A stretch of DNA of 64,000 nucleotides from Klebsiella aerogenes KCTC 2190 (GCF_000215745.1 NC_015663.1:2666001-2730000); one strand, 5' to 3'; shown: positions 21,331 to 33,095, numbered from the stretch's first letter. Notes: generated by a model from the letters alone, not told the origin. Made by a program: numbers and translations.

Positions 21331-22215
21331 TTAGAAGTTGTAACCGACAACGAAGTAGCCACCCCAGCCGGTAGAGCGAACGCTGAAGTCGCCGTCGCCG
21401 AAGTTCAGCTTAGCATCATCAGCCCACTGGCCGCCGTTATGGAAGTAACGCGCGACGATAGAGTAGTGCCAGTGCGCGTAGTTCAGCGCCAGGATGTGGC
21501 TGGACGCGATAGAGTTGCTGGTACGCGCGTGCTTACCGTTCATATCGTAGAAGTTGTCGTCGCCAAGGTCAGAACCCCAGTCGAAGTTGGTGAAGCCAAT
21601 ATAGCTCAGCGAACCGCCCCACAGGTCGGTCAGCGGAACGAAGTATTTCACCTTGAAGCGGTAGCCGTCCCACTCGTTTTCGTTGGAGGCGCCGTAGTTC
21701 TGCCACTGGTATTTAGCATAGATATTCAGCGACAGGCTCATCGGCAGACCGGTATCGATGTCGGTACCCAGACCCATATACCAGGTGCTCTGCTCCTGAG
21801 AGTCGTTGCGGCCCATATCGTAGATATAGTTGTTCGCGAAGTACCACTCTTTGAACGGCCCGAAGCTCAGGTCGGTGTTGGTCAGCTTGTCGATAGAGAA
21901 ACGCGGTTCGATCTCCATAAACAGCGGGGAGCCTTTGTTCCAGATACCTTTCGCCGTGCTGTTGCCGCCGAAGAAGACCGGCGCATCAATATAGCCGTAG
22001 AAATCAAACCAATCTTTTTTAGCAAACGCTTCGTATTCCAGATAGGTATCGTTACGGATCTGCGGTCCAAAACGAGTGTGGTAGCTACCGACTACGTTCA
22101 CACTCTGGTGCCACCAATCAGACAGGTACTGCGGTTTTTCAGTTTCTGCCGCGCCAGCGGTGAAAGAAGCGGAAAGCGCCACAACAGCGCTCGCTGCCAG
22201 TAATGTTTTTTTCAT
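21331..22215 (-). CDS. tsx: Nucleoside-specific channel Tsx
   Basis: Outer-membrane beta-barrel channel for nucleosides, also a phage and colicin receptor in E. coli. 294 residues with a clear signal peptide ([22 protein letters not shown]). The mature start is highly conserved ([20 protein letters not shown]) and the C-terminus ends in Phe (FVVGYNF), as barrels do. Transcribed alone with its own promoter and terminator. Confidence 0.97.
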   Translation of the reverse strand: MKKTLLAASAVVALSASFTAGAAETEKPQYLSDWWHQSVNVVGSYHTRFGPQIRNDTYLEYEAFAKKDWFDFYGYIDAPVFFGGNSTAKGIWNKGSPLFMEIEPRFSIDKLTNTDLSFGPFKEWYFANNYIYDMGRNDSQEQSTWYMGLGTDIDTGLPMSLSLNIYAKYQWQNYGASNENEWDGYRFKVKYFVPLTDLWGGSLSYIGFTNFDWGSDLGDDNFYDMNGKHARTSNSIASSHILALNYAHWHYSIVARYFHNGGQWADDAKLNFGDGDFSVRSTGWGGYFVVGYNF

Positions 22216-22440
22216 GTTGATGCCATTGTTTAAATTAAGCCAAAAGGCGTTAAGAAAATTGCCGAAGCGTTGCTAAATATTTCGTCTTTCTGTGGGGGTC
22301 TATTATAGAAATCATTGCTCACAAAAATACGTGTTGTTTCACATAACCAGAACATGCGTAATCGATTGCGTTCACGATTCTATGCATTTCTTGACAAAAT
22401 GCTACTGAAAATCGCCTACAGGAGCGATTTCTAATGAACT
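22216..22440 (-). promoter_or_regulatory. tsx upstream control region
   Basis: On the reverse strand a perfect -10 TATAAT lies at 22307-22302. Upstream are two TGTGA CRP half-sites (22343-22339 and 22323-22319), the first centred about 41 bp from a plausible transcription start. Further up is a palindromic segment around 22356-22371 (GCGTAATCGATTGCGT). This fits the known CRP/CytR control of K-12 tsx, but operator assignment here is by eye. Confidence 0.55.
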
Positions 22441-22478
22441 CTTATGAAAAGTTGTAAATGGATAACTTCGATAGATGA

Positions 22479-22508
22479 AAAGCGGGCGCCGGGCCGTTTT
22501 GCCCGGCG
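22479..22508 (-). terminator. Terminator after yajI
   Basis: On the reverse strand CGCCGGGC (22508-22501) pairs with GCCCGGCG (22494-22487) and is followed by a T-containing stretch. It lies just past the yajI stop. Confidence 0.75.
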
Positions 22509-22515
22509 TGAGCGC

Positions 22516-23055
22516 TTACTGCGCGCTGGCGGGTTGGATATCGTGGATACGAATAAAGCCGACTTTATCAGGCGTCACATTCAGGCGCAGCGGGATATCC
22601 ACATCGCTGGGCGCCAGGATGCTGGCCGGGGCGCTAATCAGCTGATCCTGGACGTTGACTTCCTGATAGCTGTGGGTGGTGCCGGTAATCTGTCCGGAAG
22701 CGACGGTCGCGGTGAAGGCCGGGAGCGGATCGTTAGACTCGCCCTGGATGCGTAAGGTCAGGCGCGAACCGTCGCCATCTGGCGTAATGCTACCCACTGA
22801 CATGCGCAGGGTGCCGATCTGGCTCTCCAGCCGCGCGGGGGTTTTGGCCTCCGGGAGCAGATAAACGCCGCGGGTTGATTTAGCATTCAGTGCGTTTTGC
22901 TGGGTGATTTTTATCGTTTGCTGATTCAGTTGGGTCATCTCTTTGCTCAGCGTACTGACGCTCTCGTTCATCTGACGAACTTCGCTTTGCTGGGCGCAGG
23001 CGGTAAGGGTGAACAGGCTGCCGATGATAGCCAGTTGTAGGTAACGTCTTGTCAT
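22516..23055 (-). CDS. yajI: Lipoprotein YajI (DUF3251 type)
   Basis: 179-residue predicted lipoprotein of unknown function. A signal peptide ends in the lipobox LTAC (Cys about residue 20). A coiled-coil-prone Gln/Asn-rich stretch follows (about 25-60), then a beta-rich C-terminal domain. It matches the K-12 neighbour of tsx and nrdR in position and sequence style. Confidence 0.88.
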   Translation of the reverse strand: MTRRYLQLAIIGSLFTLTACAQQSEVRQMNESVSTLSKEMTQLNQQTIKITQQNALNAKSTRGVYLLPEAKTPARLESQIGTLRMSVGSITPDGDGSRLTLRIQGESNDPLPAFTATVASGQITGTTHSYQEVNVQDQLISAPASILAPSDVDIPLRLNVTPDKVGFIRIHDIQPASAQ

Positions 23056-23166
23056 GGTCAGGATTCCGTTTACAGAGGATGATTAATGGTAGCTAAACTG
23101 AATTGACCTACCATAGATCCTTTGTCTCAAAAGCTCTTTCTTTGTAGTCCGCTGACTTCAGGGTAA

Positions 23167-23652
<486 letters not shown>

Positions 23653-23655
23653 GCC

Positions 23656-24759
23656 ATGCAGGACGAAATGTACATGGCGCGAGCGCTGAAGCTTGCCGCG
23701 CGCGGACGCTTTACTACCCATCCTAATCCCAACGTCGGCTGTGTGATTGTAAAAGACGGCGAGATCGTCGGCGAGGGTTTCCACTATCGGGCCGGCGAGC
23801 CGCACGCCGAAGTGCACGCGCTGCGTATGGCCGGCGATAAAGCCAAAGGCGCGACCGCCTACGTCACCCTGGAGCCCTGTAGCCACCATGGTCGCACGCC
23901 GCCGTGCTGCGACGCGCTGATCGCCGCAGGCGTGGCTCGCGTGGTAGCGGCAATGCAGGACCCGAATCCACAGGTGGCCGGTCGCGGCCTGTACCGCCTG
24001 CAGCAGGCCGGCATTGACGTCAGCCATGGGCTGATGATGAATGAAGCGGAAGCGCTGAATAAAGGTTTTCTCAAGCGGATGCGCACCGGTTTTCCGTGGA
24101 TCCAGCTGAAGATGGGCGCTTCGCTTGATGGCCGTACGGCGATGGCCAGCGGTGAAAGTCAGTGGATCACCTCGCCACAGGCGCGACGCGACGTGCAGCG
24201 CCTGCGCGCGCAGAGCCACGCTATTCTCACCAGCAGCGCGACCGTGCTGGCGGACGATCCGGCGCTGACCGTGCGCTGGCAGGAGCTGAGCGCCGATACG
24301 CAGGCGCTCTATCCGCAGGAGAACCTGCGTCAGCCGCTGCGTATCGTCATCGATAGCCAAAACCGCGTCACGCCGGAGCATCGAATTATCCAGCAGCAAG
24401 GTGAAACCCTGTTCGCTCGCACCCATGCCGATGAACGTGCCTGGCCTGACAACGTGCGTACCCTACTGGTGCCGGAGCATAACGGCCATCTCGACCTCGT
24501 GTTGCTAATGATGCAGCTCGGTAAACAGCAGGTGAACAGCATTTGGGTGGAAGCGGGGCCGACGCTGGCCGGCGCTTTGCTACAGGCCGGGCTGGTGGAT
24601 GAGCTTATCGTCTATATTGCGCCTAAACTGTTAGGCAGTGACGCGCGCGGTTTATGCGCGCTGCCGGGGCTTGAGAAACTGAGCCAGGCCCCCCATTTCA
24701 AATTCAACGAGATACGTCAGGTCGGGCCCGATGTCTGCCTGCATTTAACGACTGCGTGA
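23656..24759 (+). CDS. ribD: Riboflavin biosynthesis bifunctional deaminase/reductase RibD
   Basis: Carries out the deamination and reduction steps converting diaminohydroxyribosylaminopyrimidine phosphate toward the ribitylamino-uracil intermediate. The N-terminal deaminase (about 1-145) has the zinc motif HAEVHAL and PCSHHGRTPPC. The C-terminal reductase domain starts with LKMGASLDGRTA. 367 residues, normal. Confidence 0.96.
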   Translation: MQDEMYMARALKLAARGRFTTHPNPNVGCVIVKDGEIVGEGFHYRAGEPHAEVHALRMAGDKAKGATAYVTLEPCSHHGRTPPCCDALIAAGVARVVAAMQDPNPQVAGRGLYRLQQAGIDVSHGLMMNEAEALNKGFLKRMRTGFPWIQLKMGASLDGRTAMASGESQWITSPQARRDVQRLRAQSHAILTSSATVLADDPALTVRWQELSADTQALYPQENLRQPLRIVIDSQNRVTPEHRIIQQQGETLFARTHADERAWPDNVRTLLVPEHNGHLDLVLLMMQLGKQQVNSIWVEAGPTLAGALLQAGLVDELIVYIAPKLLGSDARGLCALPGLEKLSQAPHFKFNEIRQVGPDVCLHLTTA

Positions 24760-24845
24760 TGTATTCCTAATATTAGGAAGCAGCGCCCAGAATATTATGA
24801 TAAAATCCGCCCCCCTTGCGGGGCACATGAACCCGAAGGAAGAGT

Positions 24846-25316
24846 ATGAACATTATTGAAGCTAACGTTGCTACCCCGGACGCTCGCGTCGCCATCACCA
24901 TTGCGCGTTTCAACAACTTTATCAATGACAGCCTGCTGGAAGGCGCGATTGACGCCCTCAAGCGCATTGGTCAGGTAAAAGATGAAAACATCACCGTTGT
25001 TTGGGTTCCAGGCGCGTATGAGCTGCCGCTGGCGGCTGGCGCACTGGCAAAAACCGGTAAATATGACGCGGTAATCGCGCTGGGTACGGTGATTCGCGGC
25101 GGTACCGCCCACTTTGAATATGTGGCTGGCGGTGCAAGCAATGGCCTGGCGCACGTCGCTCAGGACAGTGAAATCCCGGTAGCCTTCGGTGTTCTGACGA
25201 CTGAAAGTATTGAACAAGCCATCGAACGCGCTGGCACCAAAGCCGGTAACAAAGGCGCAGAAGCCGCGCTGACCGCGCTGGAAATGATTAACGTATTGAA
25301 AGCCATCAAGGCCTGA
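24846..25316 (+). CDS. ribH: 6,7-dimethyl-8-ribityllumazine synthase RibH
   Basis: Penultimate enzyme of riboflavin synthesis, forming a 60-mer shell. 156 residues with [11 protein letters not shown], the [14 protein letters not shown] substrate loop including the catalytic His, and [10 protein letters not shown]. Upstream sequence (24763-24828) holds two small palindromes, TTCCTAATATTAGGAA and a CCCC/GGGG stem, before the GGAAG ribosome site. No FMN riboswitch is apparent. Confidence 0.97.
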
Positions 25317-25336
25317 TTTTTTGTAAGGGGAATTCC

Positions 25337-25756
25337 GTGAAACCTGCTGCTCGTCGCCGCGCCCGTGAGTGTGCCGTCCAGGCGCTCTACTCCTGGCAGT
25401 TGTCCCAGAACGACATCGCTGATGTTGAATACCAGTTCCTGGCGGAACAGGATGTAAAAGATGTAGACGTTCTGTATTTCCGTGAACTGCTGTCCGGAGT
25501 GGCGACTAACAGCGCGTATCTCGACGGTCTGATGAAGCCATACCTGTCACGTCAGTTGGAAGAGCTGGGTCAGGTAGAAAAAGCGGTACTGCGTATTGCG
25601 CTGTTTGAGCTGTCGAAGCGTGACGACGTGCCGTACAAAGTGGCTATCAACGAAGCTATCGAGCTGGCGAAAACCTTCGGCGCTGAAGATAGCCACAAGT
25701 TCGTCAACGGCGTGCTGGATAAAGCGGCCCCGGTAATCCGTCCCCGCAAAAAGTAA
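25337..25756 (+). CDS. nusB: Transcription antitermination factor NusB
   Basis: 139-residue all-helical RNA-binding protein that, with NusE/S10, binds boxA for rRNA antitermination. GTG start at 25337 ([23 protein letters not shown]) with a strong AAGGGGAA ribosome site. The C-terminal signature [20 protein letters not shown] is present. Confidence 0.96.
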   Translation: MKPAARRRARECAVQALYSWQLSQNDIADVEYQFLAEQDVKDVDVLYFRELLSGVATNSAYLDGLMKPYLSRQLEELGQVEKAVLRIALFELSKRDDVPYKVAINEAIELAKTFGAEDSHKFVNGVLDKAAPVIRPRKK

Positions 25757-25761
25757 ACTGC

Positions 25762-25810
25762 AGGCCGGGCTTTGCAGGATCTGATCCTGCGAACCCGGCC
25801 TTATTCTTTT
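25762..25810 (+). terminator. Two-tier hairpin between nusB and thiL
   Basis: AGGCCGGG at 25762-25769 pairs with CCCGGCCT around 25794-25801, and an inner GCAGGATC pairs with GATCCTGC (25774-25790). A T-rich stretch (TTATTCTTTTC) follows, so partial termination between nusB and thiL is likely. Confidence 0.7.
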
Positions 25811-25829
25811 CTTTGCTGAGGCATAACGT

Positions 25830-26807
25830 ATGGCATGCGGCGAATTTTCCCTGATTGCCCGTTATTTTGATCGCGTTAAAAGCGCCCGCCTTGATGTTGA
25901 AACCGGCATCGGCGATGACTGCGCGCTCCTGAATATCCCCGAGAAAAAAACGCTGGCAATCAGCACCGACACCCTGGTGGCGGGCAACCACTTTTTAGCC
26001 GACATCGACCCTGCCGACCTGGCGTATAAAGCGCTGGCGGTGAACCTGAGCGATTTGGCGGCGATGGGGGCGGAACCAGCATGGTTGACGCTGGCCCTCA
26101 CTTTGCCGGAAGCAGACGAAGCGTGGCTTGAAGCCTTTAGCGACAGTCTGTTTGTCCAGCTTAACTATTACGATATGCAGCTGATCGGCGGCGACACCAC
26201 CCGTGGGCCGCTGTCGATGACGCTGGGTATCCACGGCTTTGTGCCGCCGGGCCGCGCGATGAAGCGTTCCGGGGCCAGGCCTGGCGACTGGATTTATGTC
26301 ACCGGCACGCCCGGTGATAGCGCCGCCGGGCTGGCGCTTTTACAGGACCGGCTAACGGTAGATTCGCCAGCGGATGCCGATTATCTGCTGGCGCGCCATT
26401 TGCGTCCAATGCCCCGCGTGCTGCAGGGGCAGGCGCTGCGCGATCTGGCTAATTCAGCGATCGATCTCTCTGACGGTCTTATCTCTGACCTTGGTCATAT
26501 TCTCAAGGCCAGCGCCTGCGGCGCGCGTATCGATCTCGATGCGATGCCGTATTCCGATGCCATGCTGCGCCAGGTTGATCCTGAACAGGCGCTACGCTGG
26601 GCGCTCGCCGGCGGCGAAGATTATGAACTGTGCTTTACCGTTCCCGAGCTGAACCGCGGAGCGTTGGATGTCGCGATTGGTCAGCTTGGCGCACGCTTTA
26701 CCTGTATCGGCCAGATCGTGGCGGAAGCGGATGGACTGCAGTTTACCCGTGAGGGTAAGCCGATTAAATTGGATTTAAAGGGGTACGATCATTTTGGCAC
26801 GCAGTAG
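25830..26807 (+). CDS. thiL: Thiamine-monophosphate kinase ThiL
   Basis: Phosphorylates thiamine phosphate to thiamine pyrophosphate with ATP. 325 residues of the PurM/ThiL fold. Motifs: GIGDDCALL with paired metal-binding Asp, [20 protein letters not shown], and [15 protein letters not shown]. Its end overlaps the pgpA start by 14 bp, suggesting translational coupling. Confidence 0.95.
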   Translation: MACGEFSLIARYFDRVKSARLDVETGIGDDCALLNIPEKKTLAISTDTLVAGNHFLADIDPADLAYKALAVNLSDLAAMGAEPAWLTLALTLPEADEAWLEAFSDSLFVQLNYYDMQLIGGDTTRGPLSMTLGIHGFVPPGRAMKRSGARPGDWIYVTGTPGDSAAGLALLQDRLTVDSPADADYLLARHLRPMPRVLQGQALRDLANSAIDLSDGLISDLGHILKASACGARIDLDAMPYSDAMLRQVDPEQALRWALAGGEDYELCFTVPELNRGALDVAIGQLGARFTCIGQIVAEADGLQFTREGKPIKLDLKGYDHFGTQ

Positions 26808-27300
26808 AGACGAGGCGAAAAGCCGCCTCAATATGCGCAATCCCTGGCATCTGCTGGCGACCGGGTTCGGCAGTGGGCTGAGCCCGGTGGTGCCGGGAAC
26901 GATGGGGTCTCTGGCGGCGATTCCGTTCTGGTATCTGATGACTTCTCTCCCCTGGCAGCTCTATTCGCTGGTGGTGATGATGAGCATCTGTATCGGCGTC
27001 TATCTTTGTCACCGTACGGCTAAAGATATGGGCACTCATGACCACGGCAGCATCGTTTGGGATGAGTTTGTCGGGATGTGGATCACTTTGATGGCGTTAC
27101 CGACGATGGACTGGCAGTGGGTGGCCGCCGGTTTCGTTATTTTCCGCATTTTTGATATGTGGAAGCCGTGGCCAATTCGTTGGTTCGACCGCAACATCCA
27201 TGGTGGAATGGGGATCATGGTCGACGATATCGTCGCCGGGGTGATCTCCGCCGGCGTACTGTATCTGATTGGCCACCACTGGCCGATAGGTCTGCTCTAA
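26794..27300 (+). CDS. pgpA: Phosphatidylglycerophosphatase A
   Basis: Inner-membrane phosphatase converting phosphatidylglycerol phosphate to phosphatidylglycerol. The TTG at 26794, inside the thiL end, gives 168 residues and matches homologue length; an internal ATG at 26833 is the alternative. Signatures: [29 protein letters not shown], and [12 protein letters not shown]. Several hydrophobic segments. Confidence 0.92.
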   Translation: MARSRDEAKSRLNMRNPWHLLATGFGSGLSPVVPGTMGSLAAIPFWYLMTSLPWQLYSLVVMMSICIGVYLCHRTAKDMGTHDHGSIVWDEFVGMWITLMALPTMDWQWVAAGFVIFRIFDMWKPWPIRWFDRNIHGGMGIMVDDIVAGVISAGVLYLIGHHWPIGLL

Positions 27301-27306
27301 ATCTGC

Positions 27307-27330
27307 ACCCCGGCGCGGCCGGGGTTTAAA
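27307..27330. terminator. Terminator between pgpA and yajO
   Basis: ACCCCGGC at 27307-27314 and GCCGGGGT at 27318-27325 form a tight hairpin with a TTTAAATT tail, between two convergent genes. Confidence 0.65.
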
Positions 27331-27338
27331 TTGCGGCG

Positions 27339-28313
27339 TTACTTGAAGCCGACGATTGGGTGGGGCCGATAGGGCGCCTCCAGCTTGTCGATCTGTTCTG
27401 GCGTCAGGGTTAAATCGACGGCATGCAGGAGCTCATCCAGCTGTTCCTGCCGCGAGGCGCCAATAATCGGCGCAGCCACGCCGGGCTTGCTTAATAGCCA
27501 GGCCAGCGCCACCTGCGCGCGGTTGGCGTCTAACTCCTCAGCCACTTCCTCCAGCTTCTGCGCAATCTGCTCATCATTGGCGTCGGTGGCGCTATACAGC
27601 GATTTGCCGAATTCATCGGAGACGAGACGCGCGGTCGTTTCTCCCCATGGTCGTGTTAGTCGACCGCGCGCCAGCGGGCTCCACGGCATGACCGCAATCC
27701 CTTTGCGCTGGCAGAGCGGCAGCATCTCGTTTTCTTCTTCGCGATAAATCAGGTTGTAGTGATCCTGCATGGTGACGAAGCGTGCCCAATTGTTCTGTTC
27801 CTGCAGGGCGAGCGCCTGGGCGAACTGGCGGGCATGCATTGATGATGCGCCGATATAGCGCGCTTTCCCGGCGCGTACGATGTCGCTGAGCGCCTCCAGC
27901 GTCTCTTCGATGGGCGTGGAGTAATCCCAGCGGTGGATCTGCAACAGGTCGACATAGTCCATTCCCAGGCGACGCAGGCTATCGTCAATGGATCGCATGA
28001 TTTGCGCGCGAGACAGCCCCTGCGGCAGATCGCCGACCTGATGATAAACTTTGGTGGCGACGATCACCGAATCGCGGCGAGCATACTCCCGCAGCGCGCG
28101 GCCGAGGATCTCTTCGCTGCTGCCGTCGGAGTAGTTGTTCGAGGTATCGAAGAAGTTAATTCCGCCTTCCAGCGCACGTTTAATCAGCGGACGGCTACTC
28201 TCTTCTGGCAGCGTCCAGGCATGATTGCCGCGGTCAGGTTCGCCGAAGGTCATGCAGCCGAGACAGAGTCGGGAAACGCGAAGATGGGTATCGCCAAGAG
28301 GAATGTAGTGCAT
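27339..28313 (-). CDS. yajO: Aldo/keto reductase YajO
   Basis: 324-residue NADPH-dependent aldo/keto reductase. The catalytic tetrad elements are visible: Asp in FFDTSNNYSDGSSEE with its Tyr, Lys in VIVATKVYH, and His in LLQIHRWDY. The C-terminal cofactor loop is WLLSKPGVAAPIIGASR. In E. coli YajO has been linked to xylulose or 2-carboxybenzaldehyde reduction; the physiological substrate is unsettled. Located next to dxs, as in K-12. Confidence 0.92.
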   Translation of the reverse strand: MHYIPLGDTHLRVSRLCLGCMTFGEPDRGNHAWTLPEESSRPLIKRALEGGINFFDTSNNYSDGSSEEILGRALREYARRDSVIVATKVYHQVGDLPQGLSRAQIMRSIDDSLRRLGMDYVDLLQIHRWDYSTPIEETLEALSDIVRAGKARYIGASSMHARQFAQALALQEQNNWARFVTMQDHYNLIYREEENEMLPLCQRKGIAVMPWSPLARGRLTRPWGETTARLVSDEFGKSLYSATDANDEQIAQKLEEVAEELDANRAQVALAWLLSKPGVAAPIIGASRQEQLDELLHAVDLTLTPEQIDKLEAPYRPHPIVGFK

Positions 28314-28372
28314 AAGACGCTCCTGCTACTTTAAAAGGTATCCTTTAAGCATAGCAGGAGCGGTATGGGCAA

Positions 28373-30235
28373 TTATGCCAACCAGTCGCGGATTTTGGCT
28401 TCGATACCGGCGGCATCCAGGCCGAGGTCGGCGCGAACTTCTTCCTGAGTCCCCTGCGGGATAAAGAAGTCCGGCAGACCGATATTCAGCACCGGCACCG
28501 CGCGACGGTGGGCCATCAACAGCTCGTTTACGCCGCTGCCAGCGCCGCCCATGATAGCGTTCTCTTCAAGGGTGACCAGCACTTCGTGATCGGCGGCAAG
28601 CTGCAGGATCAGCGCCTCATCAAGCGGTTTCACAAAACGCATATCGACCAGCGTCGCATTGAGTTTTTCCGCAACCTGAGCGGCTTCCGGCAGTAAAGTC
28701 CCGAAGTTAAGGATCGCCAGCTTCTCGCCGTTTCTTTTCACCACGCCTTTCCCGAGCGGCAGCGGCGCCAGTGGTTCTAGTTCCGCGCCGGTACCTGTGC
28801 CGCGCGGATAGCGTACCGCGCTAGGGCCATCGTTATAGTGGTATCCGGTGTAGAGCATCTGGCGACATTCATTTTCGTCGCTCGGGGTCATGATCACCAT
28901 TTCCGGAATGCAGCGCAGGAAGGAGAGATCGAACGCTCCCTGGTGGGTCTGACCGTCGGCGCCGACGATGCCCGCACGATCGATTGCAAACAGCACCGGC
29001 AGCTTTTGAATGGCGACGTCATGGATCACCTGATCGTAAGCGCGCTGCAGGAAGGTGGAATAGATCGCCACGATCGGCTTATAGCCGCCAATCGCCATCC
29101 CGGCGGCAAAGGTCACCGCGTGCTGTTCGGCAATCGCGACATCGAAATAGCGATCGGGGAATTTTTTCGAGAACTCGACCATCCCGGACCCTTCACGCAT
29201 CGCCGGGGTGACTGCCATCAGTTTGTCGTCTTTGGCCGCGGTTTCGCACAGCCAGTCTCCAAAGATTTTCGAATAGGAAGGCAGGCCGCCGCTGCTTTTC
29301 GGCAGCACGCCGCTGGTGTGATCGAATTTCGGTACCGCGTGGAAGGTGATGGGATCTTTTTCCGCCGGTTCATATCCACGGCCTTTTTTGGTCATGATAT
29401 GCAGGAACTGCGGCCCTTTCAGGTCGCGCATATTTTTCAGCGTATTGACCAGACCCAGCACATCGTGGCCATCTACCGGGCCGATGTAGTTAAAGCCCAT
29501 CTCTTCAAACAGCGTGCCGGGCACCACCATACCTTTAATATGCTCTTCGGTACGTTTAAGCAGTTCTTTAATCGGCGGTACGCCGGAGAAGACTTTTTTG
29601 CCGCCTTCACGCAGCGAGGAATACAGCTTGCCGGACAGCAGCTGCGCCAGGTGATTATTCAGCGCCCCGACGTTTTCTGAAATCGACATTTCATTGTCGT
29701 TCAGCACCACCAGCATGTCTGGTTTGATATCGCCCGCGTGGTTCATCGCCTCAAACGCCATCCCGGCGGTGATAGCCCCATCGCCGATGACGCAAACGGT
29801 GCGCCGCTGTTTGCCTTCTTTTTCGGCGGCAATAGCCACACCAATACCCGCGGAGATAGAGGTAGAAGAGTGGCCAACGCTCAGTACGTCATATTCGCTT
29901 TCGCCGCGCCACGGGAACGGATGCAGGCCGCCTTTCTGGCGGATAGTGCCGATTTTGTCGCGGCGGCCGGTGAGAATTTTGTGCGGGTAAGCCTGGTGGC
30001 CGACATCCCAAATTAAGCGGTCGAACGGCGTGTTGTAGACATAGTGCAGCGCCACGGTCAGTTCAACCGTGCCAAGGCCAGAGGCAAAATGGCCGCTTGA
30101 GCGGCTCACGCTGTCCAGAAGATAGCGGCGCAGCTCATCGCAAAGCTTGGGCAGGCTATCTTTTGGCAGCAGGCGCAACTCCTGGGTGGAATCTACCAGC
30201 GCCAGGGTTGGGTATTTGGCAATATCAAAACTCAT
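28373..30235 (-). CDS. dxs: 1-deoxy-D-xylulose-5-phosphate synthase Dxs
   Basis: First enzyme of the MEP isoprenoid pathway: condenses pyruvate and glyceraldehyde 3-phosphate using thiamine diphosphate. 620 residues. The ThDP motif [18 protein letters not shown] ends in the DNEMSIS region; the catalytic Glu lies in [15 protein letters not shown]. It is reverse-strand and 18 bp after ispA, in the conserved xseB-ispA-dxs operon. Confidence 0.97.
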   Translation of the reverse strand: MSFDIAKYPTLALVDSTQELRLLPKDSLPKLCDELRRYLLDSVSRSSGHFASGLGTVELTVALHYVYNTPFDRLIWDVGHQAYPHKILTGRRDKIGTIRQKGGLHPFPWRGESEYDVLSVGHSSTSISAGIGVAIAAEKEGKQRRTVCVIGDGAITAGMAFEAMNHAGDIKPDMLVVLNDNEMSISENVGALNNHLAQLLSGKLYSSLREGGKKVFSGVPPIKELLKRTEEHIKGMVVPGTLFEEMGFNYIGPVDGHDVLGLVNTLKNMRDLKGPQFLHIMTKKGRGYEPAEKDPITFHAVPKFDHTSGVLPKSSGGLPSYSKIFGDWLCETAAKDDKLMAVTPAMREGSGMVEFSKKFPDRYFDVAIAEQHAVTFAAGMAIGGYKPIVAIYSTFLQRAYDQVIHDVAIQKLPVLFAIDRAGIVGADGQTHQGAFDLSFLRCIPEMVIMTPSDENECRQMLYTGYHYNDGPSAVRYPRGTGTGAELEPLAPLPLGKGVVKRNGEKLAILNFGTLLPEAAQVAEKLNATLVDMRFVKPLDEALILQLAADHEVLVTLEENAIMGGAGSGVNELLMAHRRAVPVLNIGLPDFFIPQGTQEEVRADLGLDAAGIEAKIRDWLA

Positions 30236-30253
30236 CAGAGACTCATTTATTGT

Positions 30254-31153
30254 TTATTTATCGCGCTGAATAATGTAATTCGCGAGCGCTTCCAGTGCCG
30301 TGGTATCCAGCGATTGCGCAGCCAGTTCATCTAAAGCCTGGCGGGCATCGGCAATCAGATCGCGCGCTTTCTGCTGGGCTTGCTCAAGACCCAAAAGCGC
30401 CGGATAGGTACTTTTGCCTAACTGTTGGTCGGCACCCTGACGTTTGCCAAGAGTCGCAGTATCACCTACCACATCCAGAATGTCATCCTGCACCTGGAAG
30501 GCGAGACCGATATTCTCCGCAAAGCGATCGAGTGCTGGTAGCGCCTGACGGCCACGCTCGCCGGCGCTCAGCGCGCCAAGGCGAACCGCCGCGCGAATAA
30601 GCGCTCCGGTCTTATGGCGGTGAATTCGCTCCAGCGCCTGTAGATCGACCTGCTTGCCTTCCGCCTCGAGATCCAACGCCTGACCGCCGCACATTCCGGC
30701 GACGCCGCTGGCCTGGGCCAGTTCGGAAACCATCGCCAGACGGTCGCGATCCGGTACTTCCGGCATCGGCGTATCACTCAGTATAGAAAATGCCAGCGTT
30801 TGCAGGGCGTCACCGGCAAGAATAGCGTTCGCTTCGCCAAACTTGATGTGGCACGTGGGTTGACCGCGGCGCAGATCGTCGTCGTCCATCGCCGGCAGAT
30901 CGTCATGCATCAGCGAGTAGGCATGAATGCATTCGACGGCAGCGGCTGGGGCATCCAGTGTGGAACGGCTAACGCCGAACATCTCGCCGGTGGCGTAAAC
31001 CAGGAAAGGACGCAGGCGTTTGCCGCCTAATAATGCGCCATAGTGCATGGCTTCAACCAGCGGAGTGTTCTGAAATGGCAGCGGAGAGATAAAACGGCGC
31101 AGCGCGTCATTGGCCTGGGTGACACAGGTCTGTAATTGTTGCGGGAAGTCCAT
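30254..31153 (-). CDS. ispA: Farnesyl diphosphate synthase IspA
   Basis: Adds isopentenyl diphosphate to DMAPP and GPP to give FPP. 299 residues with both aspartate-rich motifs: HDDLPAMDDDDLRRG (FARM) and QVQDDILDVVGD (SARM). It starts immediately after the xseB stop. Confidence 0.97.
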   Translation of the reverse strand: MDFPQQLQTCVTQANDALRRFISPLPFQNTPLVEAMHYGALLGGKRLRPFLVYATGEMFGVSRSTLDAPAAAVECIHAYSLMHDDLPAMDDDDLRRGQPTCHIKFGEANAILAGDALQTLAFSILSDTPMPEVPDRDRLAMVSELAQASGVAGMCGGQALDLEAEGKQVDLQALERIHRHKTGALIRAAVRLGALSAGERGRQALPALDRFAENIGLAFQVQDDILDVVGDTATLGKRQGADQQLGKSTYPALLGLEQAQQKARDLIADARQALDELAAQSLDTTALEALANYIIQRDK

Positions 31154-31396
31154 TTATTCAGCGTCCGGCGTAAAGGGAGTCAACGGCGCATCTTCGCTAT
31201 CGGCCAGCAGGATTTGGACACGCTGCTCGGCCTGTTGCAGTTTCGTCTGGCCCTGGCGCGCGAGCTGCACGCCGCGTTCAAATTCGCTGAGCGCTTCTTC
31301 CAGCGGTAGTGAGCCGCTTTCCAGACGATTAACGATCTGCTCGAGTTCGCCTAAAGCGCTCTCAAAGCTGGCCGGGGCCTCATTTTTCTTTGGCAT
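31154..31396 (-). CDS. xseB: Exodeoxyribonuclease VII small subunit XseB
   Basis: 80-residue helical subunit of exonuclease VII. It has the typical [19 protein letters not shown] start and [19 protein letters not shown] heptad-rich body. It directly abuts ispA and is the first gene of the reverse-strand operon. Confidence 0.95.
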   Translation of the reverse strand: MPKKNEAPASFESALGELEQIVNRLESGSLPLEEALSEFERGVQLARQGQTKLQQAEQRVQILLADSEDAPLTPFTPDAE

Positions 31397-31630
31397 AGTG
31401 AATATAGACTCTTGTTATGTCTCGATGGCTATCAGTATGGTAACGGAGTCGGGCGGTTAAGCAAACTCGCGGCATTCACCCTACGGATACATTTTTGCGA
31501 AAATGCGCAATGCCAGGCGAAAAGCGAACAATGATGGTATACTCCGCGCCCTGGATGCAGACGCTGTATCGCGCCTGTACAACTTTTTTGCTTAAAGCCC
31601 CGTCGGGCTTGCCAACGAACTATTGTCGCC

Positions 31631-33079
31631 ATGAAGTTTATCATTAAATTGTTCCCGGAAATCACCATCAAAAGCCAATCTGTGCGGTTGCGCTTTATTA
31701 AAATCTTAACCGGGAACATTCGTAACGTTCTCAAAAACTATGATGAGACGCTCGCCGTCGTTCGTCATTGGGATCATATCGAAGTTCGCGCGAAAGACGA
31801 AAACCAGCGGCCGGTTATTCGCGATGCGCTGACCCGTATCCCTGGCATTCATCATATTCTGGAAGTGGAGGACGTACCTTTCACTTCTCTGCATAACATT
31901 TTTGAACAGACGCTACCGCTGTGGCGTGAACAGCTCGAAGGCAAAAGCTTCTGCGTGCGTGTGAAGCGCCGTGGTAAACATGAATTCACCTCAATTGAGG
32001 TTGAGCGCTACGTTGGCGGCGGCCTGAACCAGCATATCGAATCGGCGCGCGTGAAGCTCACCGATCCGGACGTGACGGTTAACCTGGAAATCGAAAACGA
32101 TCGTCTGTTGCTGGTGAAAGGGCGCTATGAAGGTATTGGCGGCTTCCCCATTGGTACTCAGGAAGATGTGCTGTCGCTTATTTCCGGCGGCTTCGACTCC
32201 GGCGTCTCCAGCTATATGCTGATGCGTCGCGGCTGCCGCGTACACTACTGCTTCTTCAACCTCGGCGGCGCCGCGCATGAAATTGGCGTTCGTCAGGTGG
32301 CGCACTATTTGTGGAACCGCTTCGGCAGCTCCCATCGCGTTCGCTTCGTGGCAATCAATTTCGAGCCGGTGGTTGGCGAAATCCTTGAGAAAGTCGAGGA
32401 TGGCCAGATGGGCGTGGTGCTCAAACGTATGATGGTGCGTGCAGCATCGAAAGTCGCTGAGCGTTATGGCGTGCAGGCACTGGTGACCGGCGAAGCCTTG
32501 GGCCAGGTATCCAGCCAGACTCTGACTAACCTGCGTCTTATCGATAATGTCTCAGACACGCTGATCCTGCGCCCGCTGATTTCTCACGATAAAGAACACA
32601 TTATCAATCTTGCGCGCGAAATCGGCACTGAAGATTTTGCCCGCACCATGCCGGAATACTGCGGCGTTATCTCGAAGAGCCCAACCATAAAAGCGGTAAA
32701 AGCGAAGATCGAAGCGGAAGAAGAAAACTTCGATTTTAGCATTCTGGATAAAGTGGTTGAGGAAGCGAATAACATCGACATTCGCGACATCGCTCAGCAA
32801 ACGCAGCAGGACGTGGTGGAAGTCGAAACCGTCAGCGGCTTCAGCGCGAACGACGTGATTCTCGATATTCGTTCTGTCGATGAGCAGGATGATAAGCCAT
32901 TGAAAGTGGAAGGCGTCGATGTTGTTTCGCTGCCGTTCTATAAACTGAGCACCCAATTCGGCAACCTCGATCAGAGCAAAACCTGGCTGTTGTGGTGTGA
33001 GCGCGGCGTAATGAGCCGTCTGCAGGCGCTGTACCTGCGTGAGCAGGGCTTTACTAACGTGAAAGTGTATCGCCCGTAA
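31631..33079 (+). CDS. thiI: tRNA 4-thiouridine sulfurtransferase ThiI
   Basis: Bifunctional enzyme for tRNA s4U formation and thiazole sulfur transfer. 482 residues: an N-terminal ferredoxin-like/THUMP region (to about 165), a PP-loop ATP-pyrophosphatase with [13 protein letters not shown], and a C-terminal rhodanese domain whose active Cys is in [10 protein letters not shown]. Divergent from xseB across 234 bp. Confidence 0.97.
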   Translation: MKFIIKLFPEITIKSQSVRLRFIKILTGNIRNVLKNYDETLAVVRHWDHIEVRAKDENQRPVIRDALTRIPGIHHILEVEDVPFTSLHNIFEQTLPLWREQLEGKSFCVRVKRRGKHEFTSIEVERYVGGGLNQHIESARVKLTDPDVTVNLEIENDRLLLVKGRYEGIGGFPIGTQEDVLSLISGGFDSGVSSYMLMRRGCRVHYCFFNLGGAAHEIGVRQVAHYLWNRFGSSHRVRFVAINFEPVVGEILEKVEDGQMGVVLKRMMVRAASKVAERYGVQALVTGEALGQVSSQTLTNLRLIDNVSDTLILRPLISHDKEHIINLAREIGTEDFARTMPEYCGVISKSPTIKAVKAKIEAEEENFDFSILDKVVEEANNIDIRDIAQQTQQDVVEVETVSGFSANDVILDIRSVDEQDDKPLKVEGVDVVSLPFYKLSTQFGNLDQSKTWLLWCERGVMSRLQALYLREQGFTNVKVYRP

Positions 33080-33095
33080 TTCACCTGTACTGATA